The notes under the pieces are model-generated. The model ran no database searches. It was not told the DNA's origin and saw only the letters and a program-made list of their open reading frames with translations. Shown piece after piece: positions 36,114 through 43,510 of a stretch of DNA of 64,000 nt. The position numbers were made by a program, and so were the translations under genes. The stretch is from Cellulomonas sp. NS3 (GTDB lineage Bacteria; Actinomycetota; Actinomycetes; Actinomycetales; Cellulomonadaceae), in assembly GCF_024757985.1 (NCBI RefSeq), contig NZ_CP103289.1, positions 2,728,001 through 2,792,000 on the forward strand, given 5' to 3'. Numbering within the stretch: position 1 is the first letter of the stretch; the number at the start of each line of letters is the position of its first letter.

Positions 36114-36383
36114 GTGACGCACAATCGCCGAGTGACCGACGACGCCCGGGCCATTCCCGGCATCAGCGAGGTACAGGCGCGCGCCCTCGCGGCCCACATC
36201 CACCACCAGACCTCGTTCCCCGTGGAGGTGGTGGAGCACTCCGCCGTCGAGTGGCTGGTCGAGCTGCCCTTGGGCCAGGGCAGCACCGCGTCCCGCTTCA
36301 CGCTATGGGACGAGGAGGACTGGCCCTGGATCCGCGAGCTGATCGCTCGCGCCGGGTTCTCAGAGACGCCACCAAGCGCCTGA
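36114..36383 (+). CDS. Small hypothetical protein (cassette 3)
   Basis: The 89-residue protein has a helical N-terminus (ISEVQARALAAHIHHQTS) and a short beta segment (VEVVEHSAVEWLVELPLG, then SRFTLWDEEDWPWIRELI). No family is recognised. The GTG start at 36114 has GGGAGG five bases upstream, a strong Shine-Dalgarno sequence. It starts 39 bases after repeat 3 and its stop lies 16 bases before repeat 4, giving the most compact cassette. Confidence 0.7.
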   Translation: MTHNRRVTDDARAIPGISEVQARALAAHIHHQTSFPVEVVEHSAVEWLVELPLGQGSTASRFTLWDEEDWPWIRELIARAGFSETPPSA

Positions 36384-36684
36384 CGCGTCGCGTGCGCCGT
36401 ACCCAAACCTTCGTTTAAGTACAGGTCGCGAGACGGGTGTCAGCTCTCAGAAGAGGGCCGCAGTTGCGCTCGCCACACCGCGCAGCGGCGTGCCGGGTGG
36501 ATGCGCGTCACCCCGTCGGAGGTTCGCCGGCGCGTCACTGACGCCTCGGGCTAGCGTCACCGCGGTGACGCCTCATCGAGGTCCTGACGGTGATCGCCGC
36601 CGCAGGCGGCGCAATCGGCCTAGGTCTCGTGAGCTCATGGGTGATCGATCGGTACAGGCGCAACTCAGATGGAAGAGGACGGTA
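36384..36684. other. Leader region of cassette 4 with repeat 4
   Basis: About 300 bases. After repeat 4 (36399-36424) I see no supported gene until the GTG at 36685; possible upstream in-frame starts would add unlikely Arg-rich sequence. Confidence 0.4.
36399..36424 (+). repeat. Cassette repeat copy 4 (short form)
   Basis: Left arm GTACCCAAACC, centre TT, right arm CGTTTAAGTACAG. The ATGTAC hexamer of the long-form copies is missing, so the left flank reads GCCGTACCC. Confidence 0.88.
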
Positions 36685-37227
36685 GTGACGCTCGAGGAGC
36701 TACTCGCCGCACCGATGCCGGATGCGGCTTCACCCGCCTGGGCGGCATTCCTGCGGGAGTGGACCTCGGGGACACGCGCGGCCGCTCTGGATCGAGCGCG
36801 GGACGTCGTGCAGGGACTGACCGACAGCGGCGGAGCCGCGCGCGACGCCGCCGGCCACTGGTTGTGCGCCCAGGTGTTCGACAGCGAGGACGGCTGGAAC
36901 GGTCAGTGGGGCGGCGGGCCATGGCCAGGCGAAGATACGTCACTGCGTCCGGTGCAGTTCGCTCTCACCTGCTTCCCTCTATCCACCGGCGTGTTGCTCC
37001 CGCACGTGCTCGAGCACGCCAAGGAACCCGCTCCATACCCACGCTGGCTCTTCCAGGTGCTGACCGGGGTCGTATGGCGACTCCCGCCGGACGTGCGTGC
37101 CCAGGCCGAGGCCACACTGGTCGCCGTGTGCGGGCCTGGCGCAACACCCCTCGACCTGCTGCACCGCGCGGCCGCGGCCGACGAGCGCGCAGCGAAGATG
37201 CTGCTCGACTGGACAGAGGACGAGTAG
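36685..37227 (+). CDS. Hypothetical protein, possibly immunity-like (cassette 4)
   Basis: The 180-residue acidic protein starts VTLEELLAAPMPDAASPAWA and contains GHWLCAQVFDSEDGWNGQWG and FALTCFPLSTGVLLPHVLEH, ending in a helical repeat-like region and LLDWTEDE. It appears helical and soluble; no family is recognised. I chose the GTG at 36685 because GAGG lies eight bases upstream. It ends 57 bases before repeat 5. Confidence 0.65.
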   Translation: MTLEELLAAPMPDAASPAWAAFLREWTSGTRAAALDRARDVVQGLTDSGGAARDAAGHWLCAQVFDSEDGWNGQWGGGPWPGEDTSLRPVQFALTCFPLSTGVLLPHVLEHAKEPAPYPRWLFQVLTGVVWRLPPDVRAQAEATLVAVCGPGATPLDLLHRAAAADERAAKMLLDWTEDE

Positions 37228-37283
37228 CCGCCCTGAGCGGGCGTTTCGAGTGCGCTCCGCAGCTCGCAGGGACGTCGAGACGC

Positions 37284-37314
37284 GTACATGTACTCAAACG
37301 TTCGTTCAGGCACA
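37284..37314 (+). repeat. Cassette repeat copy 5
   Basis: Left arm GTACATGTACTCAAACG, centre TT, right arm CGTTCAGGCACA with two changes. Confidence 0.9.
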
Positions 37315-37380
37315 GCCAAGTCTGCCGAGCATCACCATGAGGCGTTGACGCGCGACGATTTGTTCTACATAGTCGAGCCT

Positions 37381-37707
37381 GTGAGTGAGCTGCTCGGAGG
37401 GTTGGAGGCGTCGGTGCTGCGAGCCGTGGCTGCACCGGGTGACGGACCGGCGTACGGGCTGTCGGTGCGTCGTGTCGTGAGCGAGGAGCGAGGCCGGGCG
37501 TACTCGGTGGGTGCGATCTACACCACGCTGGCTCGCCTGGAGACCAAAGGACTCGTGGCGTCGGTCGCAAGCGAGCCCCTCGCTGTCCGGGGTGGCCGCT
37601 CCCGGCGCGAGTACGTGGTCACAGCCCTTGGGCACCAGGCCATGGCTCGCGCCCGCACGGCGGCGGCCCGCACGTGGGGCTTCAGGTTCACCGAGGTCAC
37701 CCCGTGA
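37381..37707 (+). CDS. PadR family transcriptional regulator (cassette 5, gene 1)
   Basis: The 108-residue protein is a winged-helix PadR regulator: LEASVLRAVAAPGDGPAYGL, SVGAIYTTLARLETKGLVAS and the wing GGRSRREYVVTALGHQAMA. It lacks the C-terminal Vir_act_alpha_C domain, as expected for the PadR-s1 group that controls an adjacent membrane protein. The GTG at 37381 gives a typical length; a TTG at 37347 preceded by GAGG is an alternative. Its stop overlaps the start of the membrane gene by four bases. Confidence 0.85.
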   Translation: MSELLGGLEASVLRAVAAPGDGPAYGLSVRRVVSEERGRAYSVGAIYTTLARLETKGLVASVASEPLAVRGGRSRREYVVTALGHQAMARARTAAARTWGFRFTEVTP

Positions 37708-38582
37708 GGTATCTGACCGAGCTCACACTCGCCGGGCTGCTTCCTTCTCCGGAGGCTCGCAACGAGGTCCTCGGTGACCTCACCGAGGAAGAACAGCACC
37801 ACCGCGAACACCGCGGCCGGCGGCGCGCCTCGGCCTGGTACTACACCGAGGCAACCCGCACCGCGGCCCAGCTGATCGCCCGCGGGATCGCGGCCCGCCC
37901 TCGCGACGTCGTGACCTCGCTCCTCGCAGGAGCACTCGTCATGCTCGCCATTCAAGGTCTCGGGACGGTCCTCGCAGTCGTCACCGTTCTGGGCTGGCCC
38001 TGGCCTGGGGGTCTCAGCTTGCGCCCCAACGGACTGATCGTGGTGGTGGCAACCGCGCCCGTCCTCGGCGCCGTCGCCGGTGGCGCCACATCCGCGCTCC
38101 TCGCCCGCTGCGCCCCGCTGGTCCCCGTCGCCTGGCTGGCGATGCTCGCGGCCCTGAGCAGTCCGCTGCTCGAGTCCGTGATGGAGGTGCTGGCCTCGGC
38201 CCCCGAGATCATCGGCTGGCCCGCGGCACTCCTCCCGTCCCCGGCCACGACGACACTCACACTCGCGATCACCGCGCCCGTCGCGATCCTGCTCGGCGGC
38301 CTGGGCGCCCACCTCTTCCTCGAAGCGCTATACCAGCCCGGACGCCTGTCCCCGCCGCGCAGTCGTCCGCGGACACGCAACCCCGGCGTGGGCTTCGGCA
38401 TCATGGCGGCGCTGTTCCTCAGCCCTCTGCTGGCAGCAGTGATGAGTCCAAACTTCGGCGGCTGGACCGGCGGCGGGATGACCATGCTCTCCATCGCCCT
38501 CGCCGCCGCGACAACAAGCGCCTCGCTACTCGCGCACCACCGGCGATCGACCCTGCGTCAGCAACTCGATACGACCCGGTGA
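37704..38582 (+). CDS. Membrane protein with permease-prefix domain (cassette 5, gene 2)
   Basis: The 292-residue protein starts with the permease-prefix pattern (LLPSPEARNEVLGDLTEEEQ followed by ASAWYYTEATRTAAQLIARG) that in many bacteria precedes FtsX-like permeases and is always next to PadR. About six hydrophobic segments follow, but no MacB/FtsX permease domain is visible, so this is a short stand-alone form. The GTG start at 37704 overlaps padR by four bases. Its stop is 29 bases before repeat 6. Function unknown; PadR presumably autoregulates the pair. Confidence 0.75.
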   Translation: MRYLTELTLAGLLPSPEARNEVLGDLTEEEQHHREHRGRRRASAWYYTEATRTAAQLIARGIAARPRDVVTSLLAGALVMLAIQGLGTVLAVVTVLGWPWPGGLSLRPNGLIVVVATAPVLGAVAGGATSALLARCAPLVPVAWLAMLAALSSPLLESVMEVLASAPEIIGWPAALLPSPATTTLTLAITAPVAILLGGLGAHLFLEALYQPGRLSPPRSRPRTRNPGVGFGIMAALFLSPLLAAVMSPNFGGWTGGGMTMLSIALAAATTSASLLAHHRRSTLRQQLDTTR

Positions 38583-38610
38583 GCGCCCCGGCGCCCGCAG
38601 ACCGCGTGAG

Positions 38611-38643
38611 ACATGTGCCTAATCGATCGTTTAGGTGCACGTG
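38611..38643 (+). repeat. Cassette repeat copy 6
   Basis: Left arm ACATGTGCCTAATCG, centre AT, right arm CGTTTAGGTGCACGTG. GTGC replaces GTAC in both arms, a compensated change that preserves the dyad. Confidence 0.9.
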
Positions 38644-38708
38644 GCCGGGCGCCCACCGGCCTGCTCGCGAATCGGTGGCCGCGACACCTCAAGTCGTCGC
38701 ATCGAATG

Positions 38709-38733
38709 TCGATACGCACAGCACGCGTATCGA
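38709..38733. promoter_or_regulatory. Candidate operator of the DUF2975/HTH pair
   Basis: TCGATACGC (38709-38717) and GCGTATCGA (38725-38733) form a perfect 9-bp inverted repeat with a seven-base spacer, 22 bases before the ATG of the membrane gene. The downstream HTH protein is the likely ligand. Confidence 0.55.
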
Positions 38734-38754
38734 CTATCGAGATGGAGCCGTCAG

Positions 38755-39411
38755 ATGCGAGCAGTGGAAGCACCCGCAGCACCTACCCGACGCCCGGGCG
38801 TCGCGCTCCTCGTCGGCGCGGTGACCGTCCTCGGCCTGCTCGGGATCCTCGCCGGCATCACGGTCGCAGTCGGTGCCAGCACCGCGGCAGGCGGCTCGGG
38901 TGCAGCGGTCCTGGTCGTCAGCACAGCGCAGACCAACGTGCCCGACAGCGTCTCCGCCGTGGTCAACGGCACCGGCCTGCCCGGGCGCGCGCCGGTGACC
39001 ATCGCCCGACAGGGCCCACTCATGCTGTCCGTCTACGACGACGTCGCGGCGCCCACGCGCATCCTCGCCCGTGCCGATGTCTGGGCAGGGCCGATCGCCG
39101 CCGGAACGGCAGCGCTGATCCTCGTCCCCGTCCTGCGGAGCACCGCATCGCGCGACCCCTTCGCTCCGCGCAACGCACCACGACTCGCCCTCGCCGCTGC
39201 CGTCACGCTCGTGGGATGGGCGACCGCCGAGCTGCTTCCGGTCGCCGCCGCGGGCACCGTGGTCACGGGCCTCGCCGACGAGGCGGGAACGTGGCAGCCG
39301 GTCCTCCGACCCGACTACTGGCCGCTCGGCTTCGTCATCGCCCTCGCCGTGCTGGCCTTCGCGACCTGGCACGGCCGCCAGCTCGCCGCAGACACCGACG
39401 GCCTCGTGTGA
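38755..39411 (+). CDS. DUF2975-like membrane protein (cassette 6, gene 1)
   Basis: The 218-residue protein has four predicted transmembrane helices: near residues 15-40, 105-122, 140-170 and 190-208. A Ser/Ala-rich exported loop lies between the first two. This topology and the following Cro/CI HTH gene match the DUF2975-HTH pairs (for example YoaS-YozG in Bacillus), whose function is not known. Start ATG 38755 is 22 bases after a candidate operator. Confidence 0.7.
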   Translation: MRAVEAPAAPTRRPGVALLVGAVTVLGLLGILAGITVAVGASTAAGGSGAAVLVVSTAQTNVPDSVSAVVNGTGLPGRAPVTIARQGPLMLSVYDDVAAPTRILARADVWAGPIAAGTAALILVPVLRSTASRDPFAPRNAPRLALAAAVTLVGWATAELLPVAAAGTVVTGLADEAGTWQPVLRPDYWPLGFVIALAVLAFATWHGRQLAADTDGLV

Positions 39412-39653
39412 CCGCGGAGCCCGATGACTCGACCGGTCACGAGGTCCGGTGCCACCTGGGCGCCCTGCTCGAGGCCCGAGGGATGACCCTGGTGGAGCTC
39501 GCACAACGGACCGGCGTCACCGTAGCCAACCTCTCCGTGCTGAAGAACGACCGAGCTCGCGCCGTCCGCTTCTCGACGCTCACGGCGATCTGCCACGCCC
39601 TCGACTGCCAACCCGGCGACCTGCTCACCGTGGCCGCACCAAGCGAGCGTTAG
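39408..39653 (+). CDS. Cro/CI-type HTH regulator (cassette 6, gene 2)
   Basis: The 81-residue protein is a single helix-turn-helix domain: LGALLEARGMTLVELAQRTG, TVANLSVLKNDRARAVRFST and LTAICHALDCQPGDLLTV. The last pattern is typical of the YozG/HTH_26 group. GTG at 39408 overlaps the membrane gene stop by four bases. It probably represses its own operon. Its stop is 28 bases before repeat 7. Confidence 0.85.
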   Translation: MTAEPDDSTGHEVRCHLGALLEARGMTLVELAQRTGVTVANLSVLKNDRARAVRFSTLTAICHALDCQPGDLLTVAAPSER

Positions 39654-39680
39654 CCGCCTGCCGACACCCCCCATGAGTGA

Positions 39681-39709
39681 CATGCACCTGAACCTTCGTT
39701 TAGGTACAG
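39681..39709 (+). repeat. Cassette repeat copy 7
   Basis: Left arm CATGCACCTGAACC, centre TT, right arm CGTTTAGGTACAG. Confidence 0.88.
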
Positions 39710-39838
39710 GGCCGTCGTGCTGGTCAGGCCGGGCCAGCGCGGGGACGTCCCGACTAGGTCGCGGGGGTGCTGTGAACGTTCGTGGTGGCGTGTGTGCGAT
39801 GCGGGCGGCCGCGGCGCACGGCGTGCGAGCGTGCGGTC

Positions 39839-40834
39839 ATGCGCAGAGCCATGACCCTCACCGTCGGCGCCATCGCGCTCGTCGCCGTCGTCGCCCTGCT
39901 CGTCACGGGGCATGGTGACGACGGCACACCTCGGGCGTCCCCCGAGGTGCGCCTTGCGGGCTTCGGACCCGCGCTGCCGGCGCCGCCCGTCTCGGGCGGC
40001 GCCGCGCCGGCGTGCGGACCGGCGGACTTGGACATCGCCGTCGAGGTCGTCGACCGCACCCTGGGCAACGGCTGGGCCCGCCTGCGGGCGGTGAACCGCG
40101 CCGCTCGGGCGTGCACGCTGGCGGGCACGCCGCCGCTGACCCTCGACCAAGATGGTCCCCTCCTCCTCGTCATCGACCACGGGTCCGACCTCCTGCCTGC
40201 AGTCGACGCACCGGCGGAGGTGCGCCTCGAGCCGCGCGCGTCGGCGGCGGCGCAGCTCGCCTGGCGTGGCTACGGGACGGCCGCGGACACCACGACCCCA
40301 CAGACGGTCGGCGTCGGCATGGCGGACGGTTCCTTCGTCGTCGCAGTTCCCGGACTGCCGGGCTTCGAGGCGCCGTTCGACGTGGTCGACGGCGCGGCCA
40401 TGACCGTGGGGCCGTGGCAGCCGCTCGGGTACGGCCCGCCGCGGGGGGACGAGCCGCCGCTGGAGGCGGGCAGGTGGGGCGACTGCCCCGCGGAGGACCT
40501 CGTCGCGTCCGTGGGCGGGCCGGAGTCGCCGGGGAGCGGCGCCGAGGAGTCGGAGCTCACCGGCCGGGTGTGGTTGACGCACGTCGGCCTGGGGCCGTGC
40601 GTCGTGCCGCACGAGTTCAGCCTCGCGCGCGCGAGCGGCGGCTCGGTGGCGGCGCGCCTCGACGACGTCCTGCCTGGGCGAGACGCCGCGCTGCGGCCCG
40701 GCGACGCGGTGAGCGCGCGGCTGCCGTGGTCAGACATCGAGCCTGTGCTCGCCGCGCCCGCGCAGTGGTCGGCGCGGGTCAATCACACGGGTGGTGAAAT
40801 CCCGTTCGTCGGGGACGGGGGCCCCGGCGTCTGA
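39839..40834 (+). CDS. Secreted DUF4232-like protein (cassette 7)
   Basis: The 331-residue protein has a single N-terminal hydrophobic segment (AMTLTVGAIALVAVVALLVT) acting as signal peptide or anchor, without a lipobox Cys. Two beta-sandwich-like halves follow, each beginning with a Cys (GAAPACGPADLDIAVEVVDR and GRWGDCPAEDLVASV), with paired RAVNRAARACTLAGTP and HVGLGPCVVPHEFSL segments. This resembles duplicated DUF4232 exported domains. The stop codon is only seven bases before repeat 8. Confidence 0.65.
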   Translation: MRRAMTLTVGAIALVAVVALLVTGHGDDGTPRASPEVRLAGFGPALPAPPVSGGAAPACGPADLDIAVEVVDRTLGNGWARLRAVNRAARACTLAGTPPLTLDQDGPLLLVIDHGSDLLPAVDAPAEVRLEPRASAAAQLAWRGYGTAADTTTPQTVGVGMADGSFVVAVPGLPGFEAPFDVVDGAAMTVGPWQPLGYGPPRGDEPPLEAGRWGDCPAEDLVASVGGPESPGSGAEESELTGRVWLTHVGLGPCVVPHEFSLARASGGSVAARLDDVLPGRDAALRPGDAVSARLPWSDIEPVLAAPAQWSARVNHTGGEIPFVGDGGPGV

Positions 40835-40840
40835 GGCGTG

Positions 40841-40872
40841 CATGTACTCAAACGATCCTTTAGGTACACGTG
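40841..40872 (+). repeat. Cassette repeat copy 8
   Basis: Left arm CATGTACTCAAACG, centre AT, right arm CCTTTAGGTACACGTG, with one substitution (C for G) near the centre. Confidence 0.9.
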
Positions 40873-40924
40873 CGAAACCCGGACTCCGGCCCGCGTCTGG
40901 CCGGCGGCGTGACGTTCTCCCACA

Positions 40925-41167
40925 ATGACGAGCATGGAAGACGTCCGCGTGCACAGCGATCACCCGCGAGCGAGTGCGTGGGCCGACGCCTATCCCGATC
41001 TCAGCCCGTCACTCCCTCGCACCAGCATGCCCGTGGGTCGATTCGTCAGCTTCGAGTCGCTGAGCGGCCGCCGGCGCCGGCGTCGGGGCTGGCTCGACCA
41101 GTACGGGTACGACGCCTACGCGCAGGTGATGACCCGGGCGCTCGCCGGCGGCGCGGACAACCCGTGA
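40925..41167 (+). CDS. Small hypothetical protein (cassette 8, gene 1)
   Basis: The 80-residue protein ends with WLDQYGYDAYAQVMTRALAG and has an Arg-rich patch (SGRRRRRRGW). No family is recognised. It is considered real because its stop overlaps by four bases with the start of the lipoprotein gene and it begins 53 bases after repeat 8. Two ATGs (40925, 40934) are possible. Confidence 0.55.
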   Translation: MTSMEDVRVHSDHPRASAWADAYPDLSPSLPRTSMPVGRFVSFESLSGRRRRRRGWLDQYGYDAYAQVMTRALAGGADNP

Positions 41168-41637
41168 GAGGCTCCAGGTCGGCCGCGCTCGTCGTGATGT
41201 TCGTCGGCATCCTGGGTGTCGGAGGCTGCCTGCCGGAAGTCGATGCCAGCGACCTCGAGCAGCGTGCACGGGATGATGCGGCGCGGCACGCGAGCAACCT
41301 CCTCTTCGAGATGACCGAGGAGTACGCGCTGATCTCGCAGGCACGCGACGCTCCGCTGCTCCGGATGCTCGACGACGCGATGGAGGCGAACGAGCACAGG
41401 CACTGGGCCGAGAAGAGATCCGGCACCCCGACCACCTCCGTCTGGGACGTCAGCTTCACCGCTGTCGCATCGGGGGGCGGGATGCTGCCCCCGCGGGCCA
41501 GGGTCCGGCTGTGCGCGGAGCTGTCGTTCGACCTCGGCCGCGAGACGGTCGTCGAGCTCGACAACAGCACGTGCCCGTCGGGGGCGCCCCGACCGTCGGG
41601 AGCCGTGGACGTCGAGCTGCCGATCGACGAGCCGTGA
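41164..41637 (+). CDS. Putative lipoprotein (cassette 8, gene 2)
   Basis: The 157-residue protein has a signal peptide with lipobox GVGGC (Cys about residue 20), after a hydrophobic ALVVMFVGIL segment. The exported part is helical then beta-rich (SVWDVSFTAVASGG and RVRLCAELSFDLGRETVVEL, with a second Cys pair). The family is not known to me. The GTG start overlaps the preceding gene by four bases. Confidence 0.65.
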   Translation: MRGSRSAALVVMFVGILGVGGCLPEVDASDLEQRARDDAARHASNLLFEMTEEYALISQARDAPLLRMLDDAMEANEHRHWAEKRSGTPTTSVWDVSFTAVASGGGMLPPRARVRLCAELSFDLGRETVVELDNSTCPSGAPRPSGAVDVELPIDEP

Positions 41638-41964
41638 TGCGCCGCCGCACCGTCCATGGGCTTGCCCCATACGGGAGGGCCGGTCAGGAGGTCCCGGAGC
41701 GCACCGGCCAGGCCGATGAGCTCGAGCCGACCTGAGCGACGCGCGCCACGACGACCTGCTGCGTGCGCCCGAGCCGTACATCGCGAGAGCGACGACGTCT
41801 CCACCCTCCGGCTGCAGACCAGGCCCGCTCTGTCGCTCGCATGGAGCGTCGGGGCGCCTTGACGCCGTCGCCGGGACCCATGTCTCATGTCTGCCGTACC
41901 TAAACCTTCGTTTGAGTACACCCACGCATGAGCGCGCTCGGCGTGGTCGGGGACGATGTTTCCC
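41638..41964. other. Gene-free stretch before cassette 9, with repeat 9
   Basis: About 330 bases with no supported gene. Repeat 9 lies at 41896-41921. The 258 bases before it, after the lipoprotein stop, show no family match and may be the decayed remnant of a cassette. Confidence 0.45.
41896..41921 (+). repeat. Cassette repeat copy 9 (short form)
   Basis: Left arm GTACCTAAACC, centre TT, right arm CGTTTGAGTACAC. As in copy 4 the ATGTAC hexamer is missing and the flank reads GCCGTACC. Confidence 0.9.
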
Positions 41965-42468
41965 ATGTCGAAGAACTCGAAGAAGCCGCGGAAGCCTCAC
42001 ACCGACGAGCAGTCCGTGGCGCCGCAGCTGGAGTTCACGTTCCGTCTGAGCGGACGAGGGTGGGCCGAGGCGACCCTCTCCGACGGCACGAACGCGACGA
42101 GCATGGGGCCGTCGTTCCTCAGCGACGCCCTCGGGGACCTGCTGAGGACCGTGAACCGAGTCCTCGCCGGCGCGCGGGAGGCGGAGTGCACCTGGACGGA
42201 TGAACCGGGTTTCGACCGGTGGCACTTCGTGCGAGAGGAGGACCGTGTCGCCCTGCGCGTCTTCGCGGTCGATGACGACGCCGAGGGAGAGGCCGAGCTC
42301 GTCTTCCAGACGCGCCAGACCCTTCCCGCGCTCGGTGACGCCTTCCTGCGCGGGGCCCAGACCGTGCTCGACGACTACGGGCCCGAGCGGTACCGCAACA
42401 CGTGGGTCGAGCACCCGTTCCCCACCGAGGAGCTGGAGCTGCTTCGGAGGAGACTCCAGCACCGCTGA
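41965..42468 (+). CDS. Hypothetical acidic protein, immunity-like (cassette 9)
   Basis: The 167-residue soluble protein has a basic Lys-rich start (MSKNSKKPRKPHTDEQS), then strands (QLEFTFRLSGRGWAEATLSD) and an acidic beta/alpha region (RVALRVFAVDDDAEGEAELV) ending in a helix. The layout recalls small immunity proteins, but no family is certain. An ATG at 41956 gives a three-residue longer form. Its stop is only six bases before repeat 10. Confidence 0.65.
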   Translation: MSKNSKKPRKPHTDEQSVAPQLEFTFRLSGRGWAEATLSDGTNATSMGPSFLSDALGDLLRTVNRVLAGAREAECTWTDEPGFDRWHFVREEDRVALRVFAVDDDAEGEAELVFQTRQTLPALGDAFLRGAQTVLDDYGPERYRNTWVEHPFPTEELELLRRRLQHR

Positions 42469-42473
42469 CCGCC

Positions 42474-42505
42474 GTACATGCACTCAAACGATCGTTGAGG
42501 TACAC
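42474..42505 (+). repeat. Cassette repeat copy 10
   Basis: Left arm GTACATGCACTCAAACG, centre AT, right arm CGTTGAGGTACAC. Confidence 0.9.
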
Positions 42506-42643
42506 CTGGCCGATCAGCCGCGCACCTGAGCGTGTGCGGCCTACACCGGCGCCGCCCGTCCCGGGGTCGTAGCGCGGCCGGGGCTTGTGCCGCGAGGCGG
42601 CCGGGCCCACGATGGCGGGGCGCGTGAGGATTCGGGGGGATCC

Positions 42644-43510
42644 ATGTCTGGTCAGGTGGGACGTCATCGTGCGTGGTGGGCCGGGGCCGTCGGGGTGGTG
42701 CTGGCCGTGACGGGAGCGTCGTCCGCCGACGCGGCCGAGGACCCGCCGCCGACGCTGTGCAGCGAGGTGCCGAACGCGTACTTCATGGAGGAGCGCCTCG
42801 AGGGCGACCTCGTCGTCGACGTCGAGTGCTACATGTTCCGCGGGAGGGTGTACGGCGACGTCACGGTGCTGCCGGGGGCGAGCTTCTCGGTCGGGCGAGG
42901 CGGCATCGACGGGAACGTCGAGGTGGCCGGGCACCTGAGCCTCGGGGACTCCGGGGTGTCCGGCGACGTCGTGCTGACGAGCCGGGAGACCGCGTCCCTC
43001 GAGGTCTGGGTCGGGGACGGCGGCGGCGGCACGATCGACGGGGACGTGACCGGGGAGGCGGCCGAGGTCTTCCTGGAGGCGGCGACGGTGTGGGGCGCCT
43101 ACGACGTCGACGTGCGCGACGCGACCCGCATCCGCCGCTCGCAGCTGATCGGGCCGGCGGCCACGAGCGGCGGGCGGCTGATCGTGCACACCGCGACGTT
43201 CTACGGCGGTCTCACGAGCGCCGGGTCCGGGGACGTGATGATCTGCGGGGCGACCATCGCCGGCGACCTCCGGGTCAGCGGCCTGACCGACTTCGCGAGC
43301 ATCGGCGCCGAGCCGCGCCGCGACCAGCGGTACTGCTCCGTGCTCGTCACCGGCTCGCTCGTGCTCGAGGACAACCAGCACAGCATCGACCTCGGGTATG
43401 TCTCGGTCGCGCGCGACCTGGTCTGCACCGGAAACACGGGGCCGCGCGGCATCACCGAGACGAACTGGTTCTCGGTGCGCGGCGAGCGCACGGGGCAGTG
43501 CGCCCGCTGA
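42644..43510 (+). CDS. Secreted bactofilin-like repeat protein (cassette 10)
   Basis: The 288-residue protein has a signal peptide (AGAVGVVLAVTGASSADA) and then short repeated beta segments with a Gly-Asp turn: EGDLVVDVECYMFRGRVYGD, VTVLPGASFSVGRGGIDGNV, EVAGHLSLGDSGVSGDVVLT and DVMICGATIAGDLRVSGLT. This looks like a right-handed beta-helix, as in bactofilin or polymer-forming proteins, but exported. Four Cys residues may form disulphides. GGGGGGA before the ATG at 42644 is a strong Shine-Dalgarno sequence. Role unknown, possibly cell-surface. Confidence 0.65.
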   Translation: MSGQVGRHRAWWAGAVGVVLAVTGASSADAAEDPPPTLCSEVPNAYFMEERLEGDLVVDVECYMFRGRVYGDVTVLPGASFSVGRGGIDGNVEVAGHLSLGDSGVSGDVVLTSRETASLEVWVGDGGGGTIDGDVTGEAAEVFLEAATVWGAYDVDVRDATRIRRSQLIGPAATSGGRLIVHTATFYGGLTSAGSGDVMICGATIAGDLRVSGLTDFASIGAEPRRDQRYCSVLVTGSLVLEDNQHSIDLGYVSVARDLVCTGNTGPRGITETNWFSVRGERTGQCAR

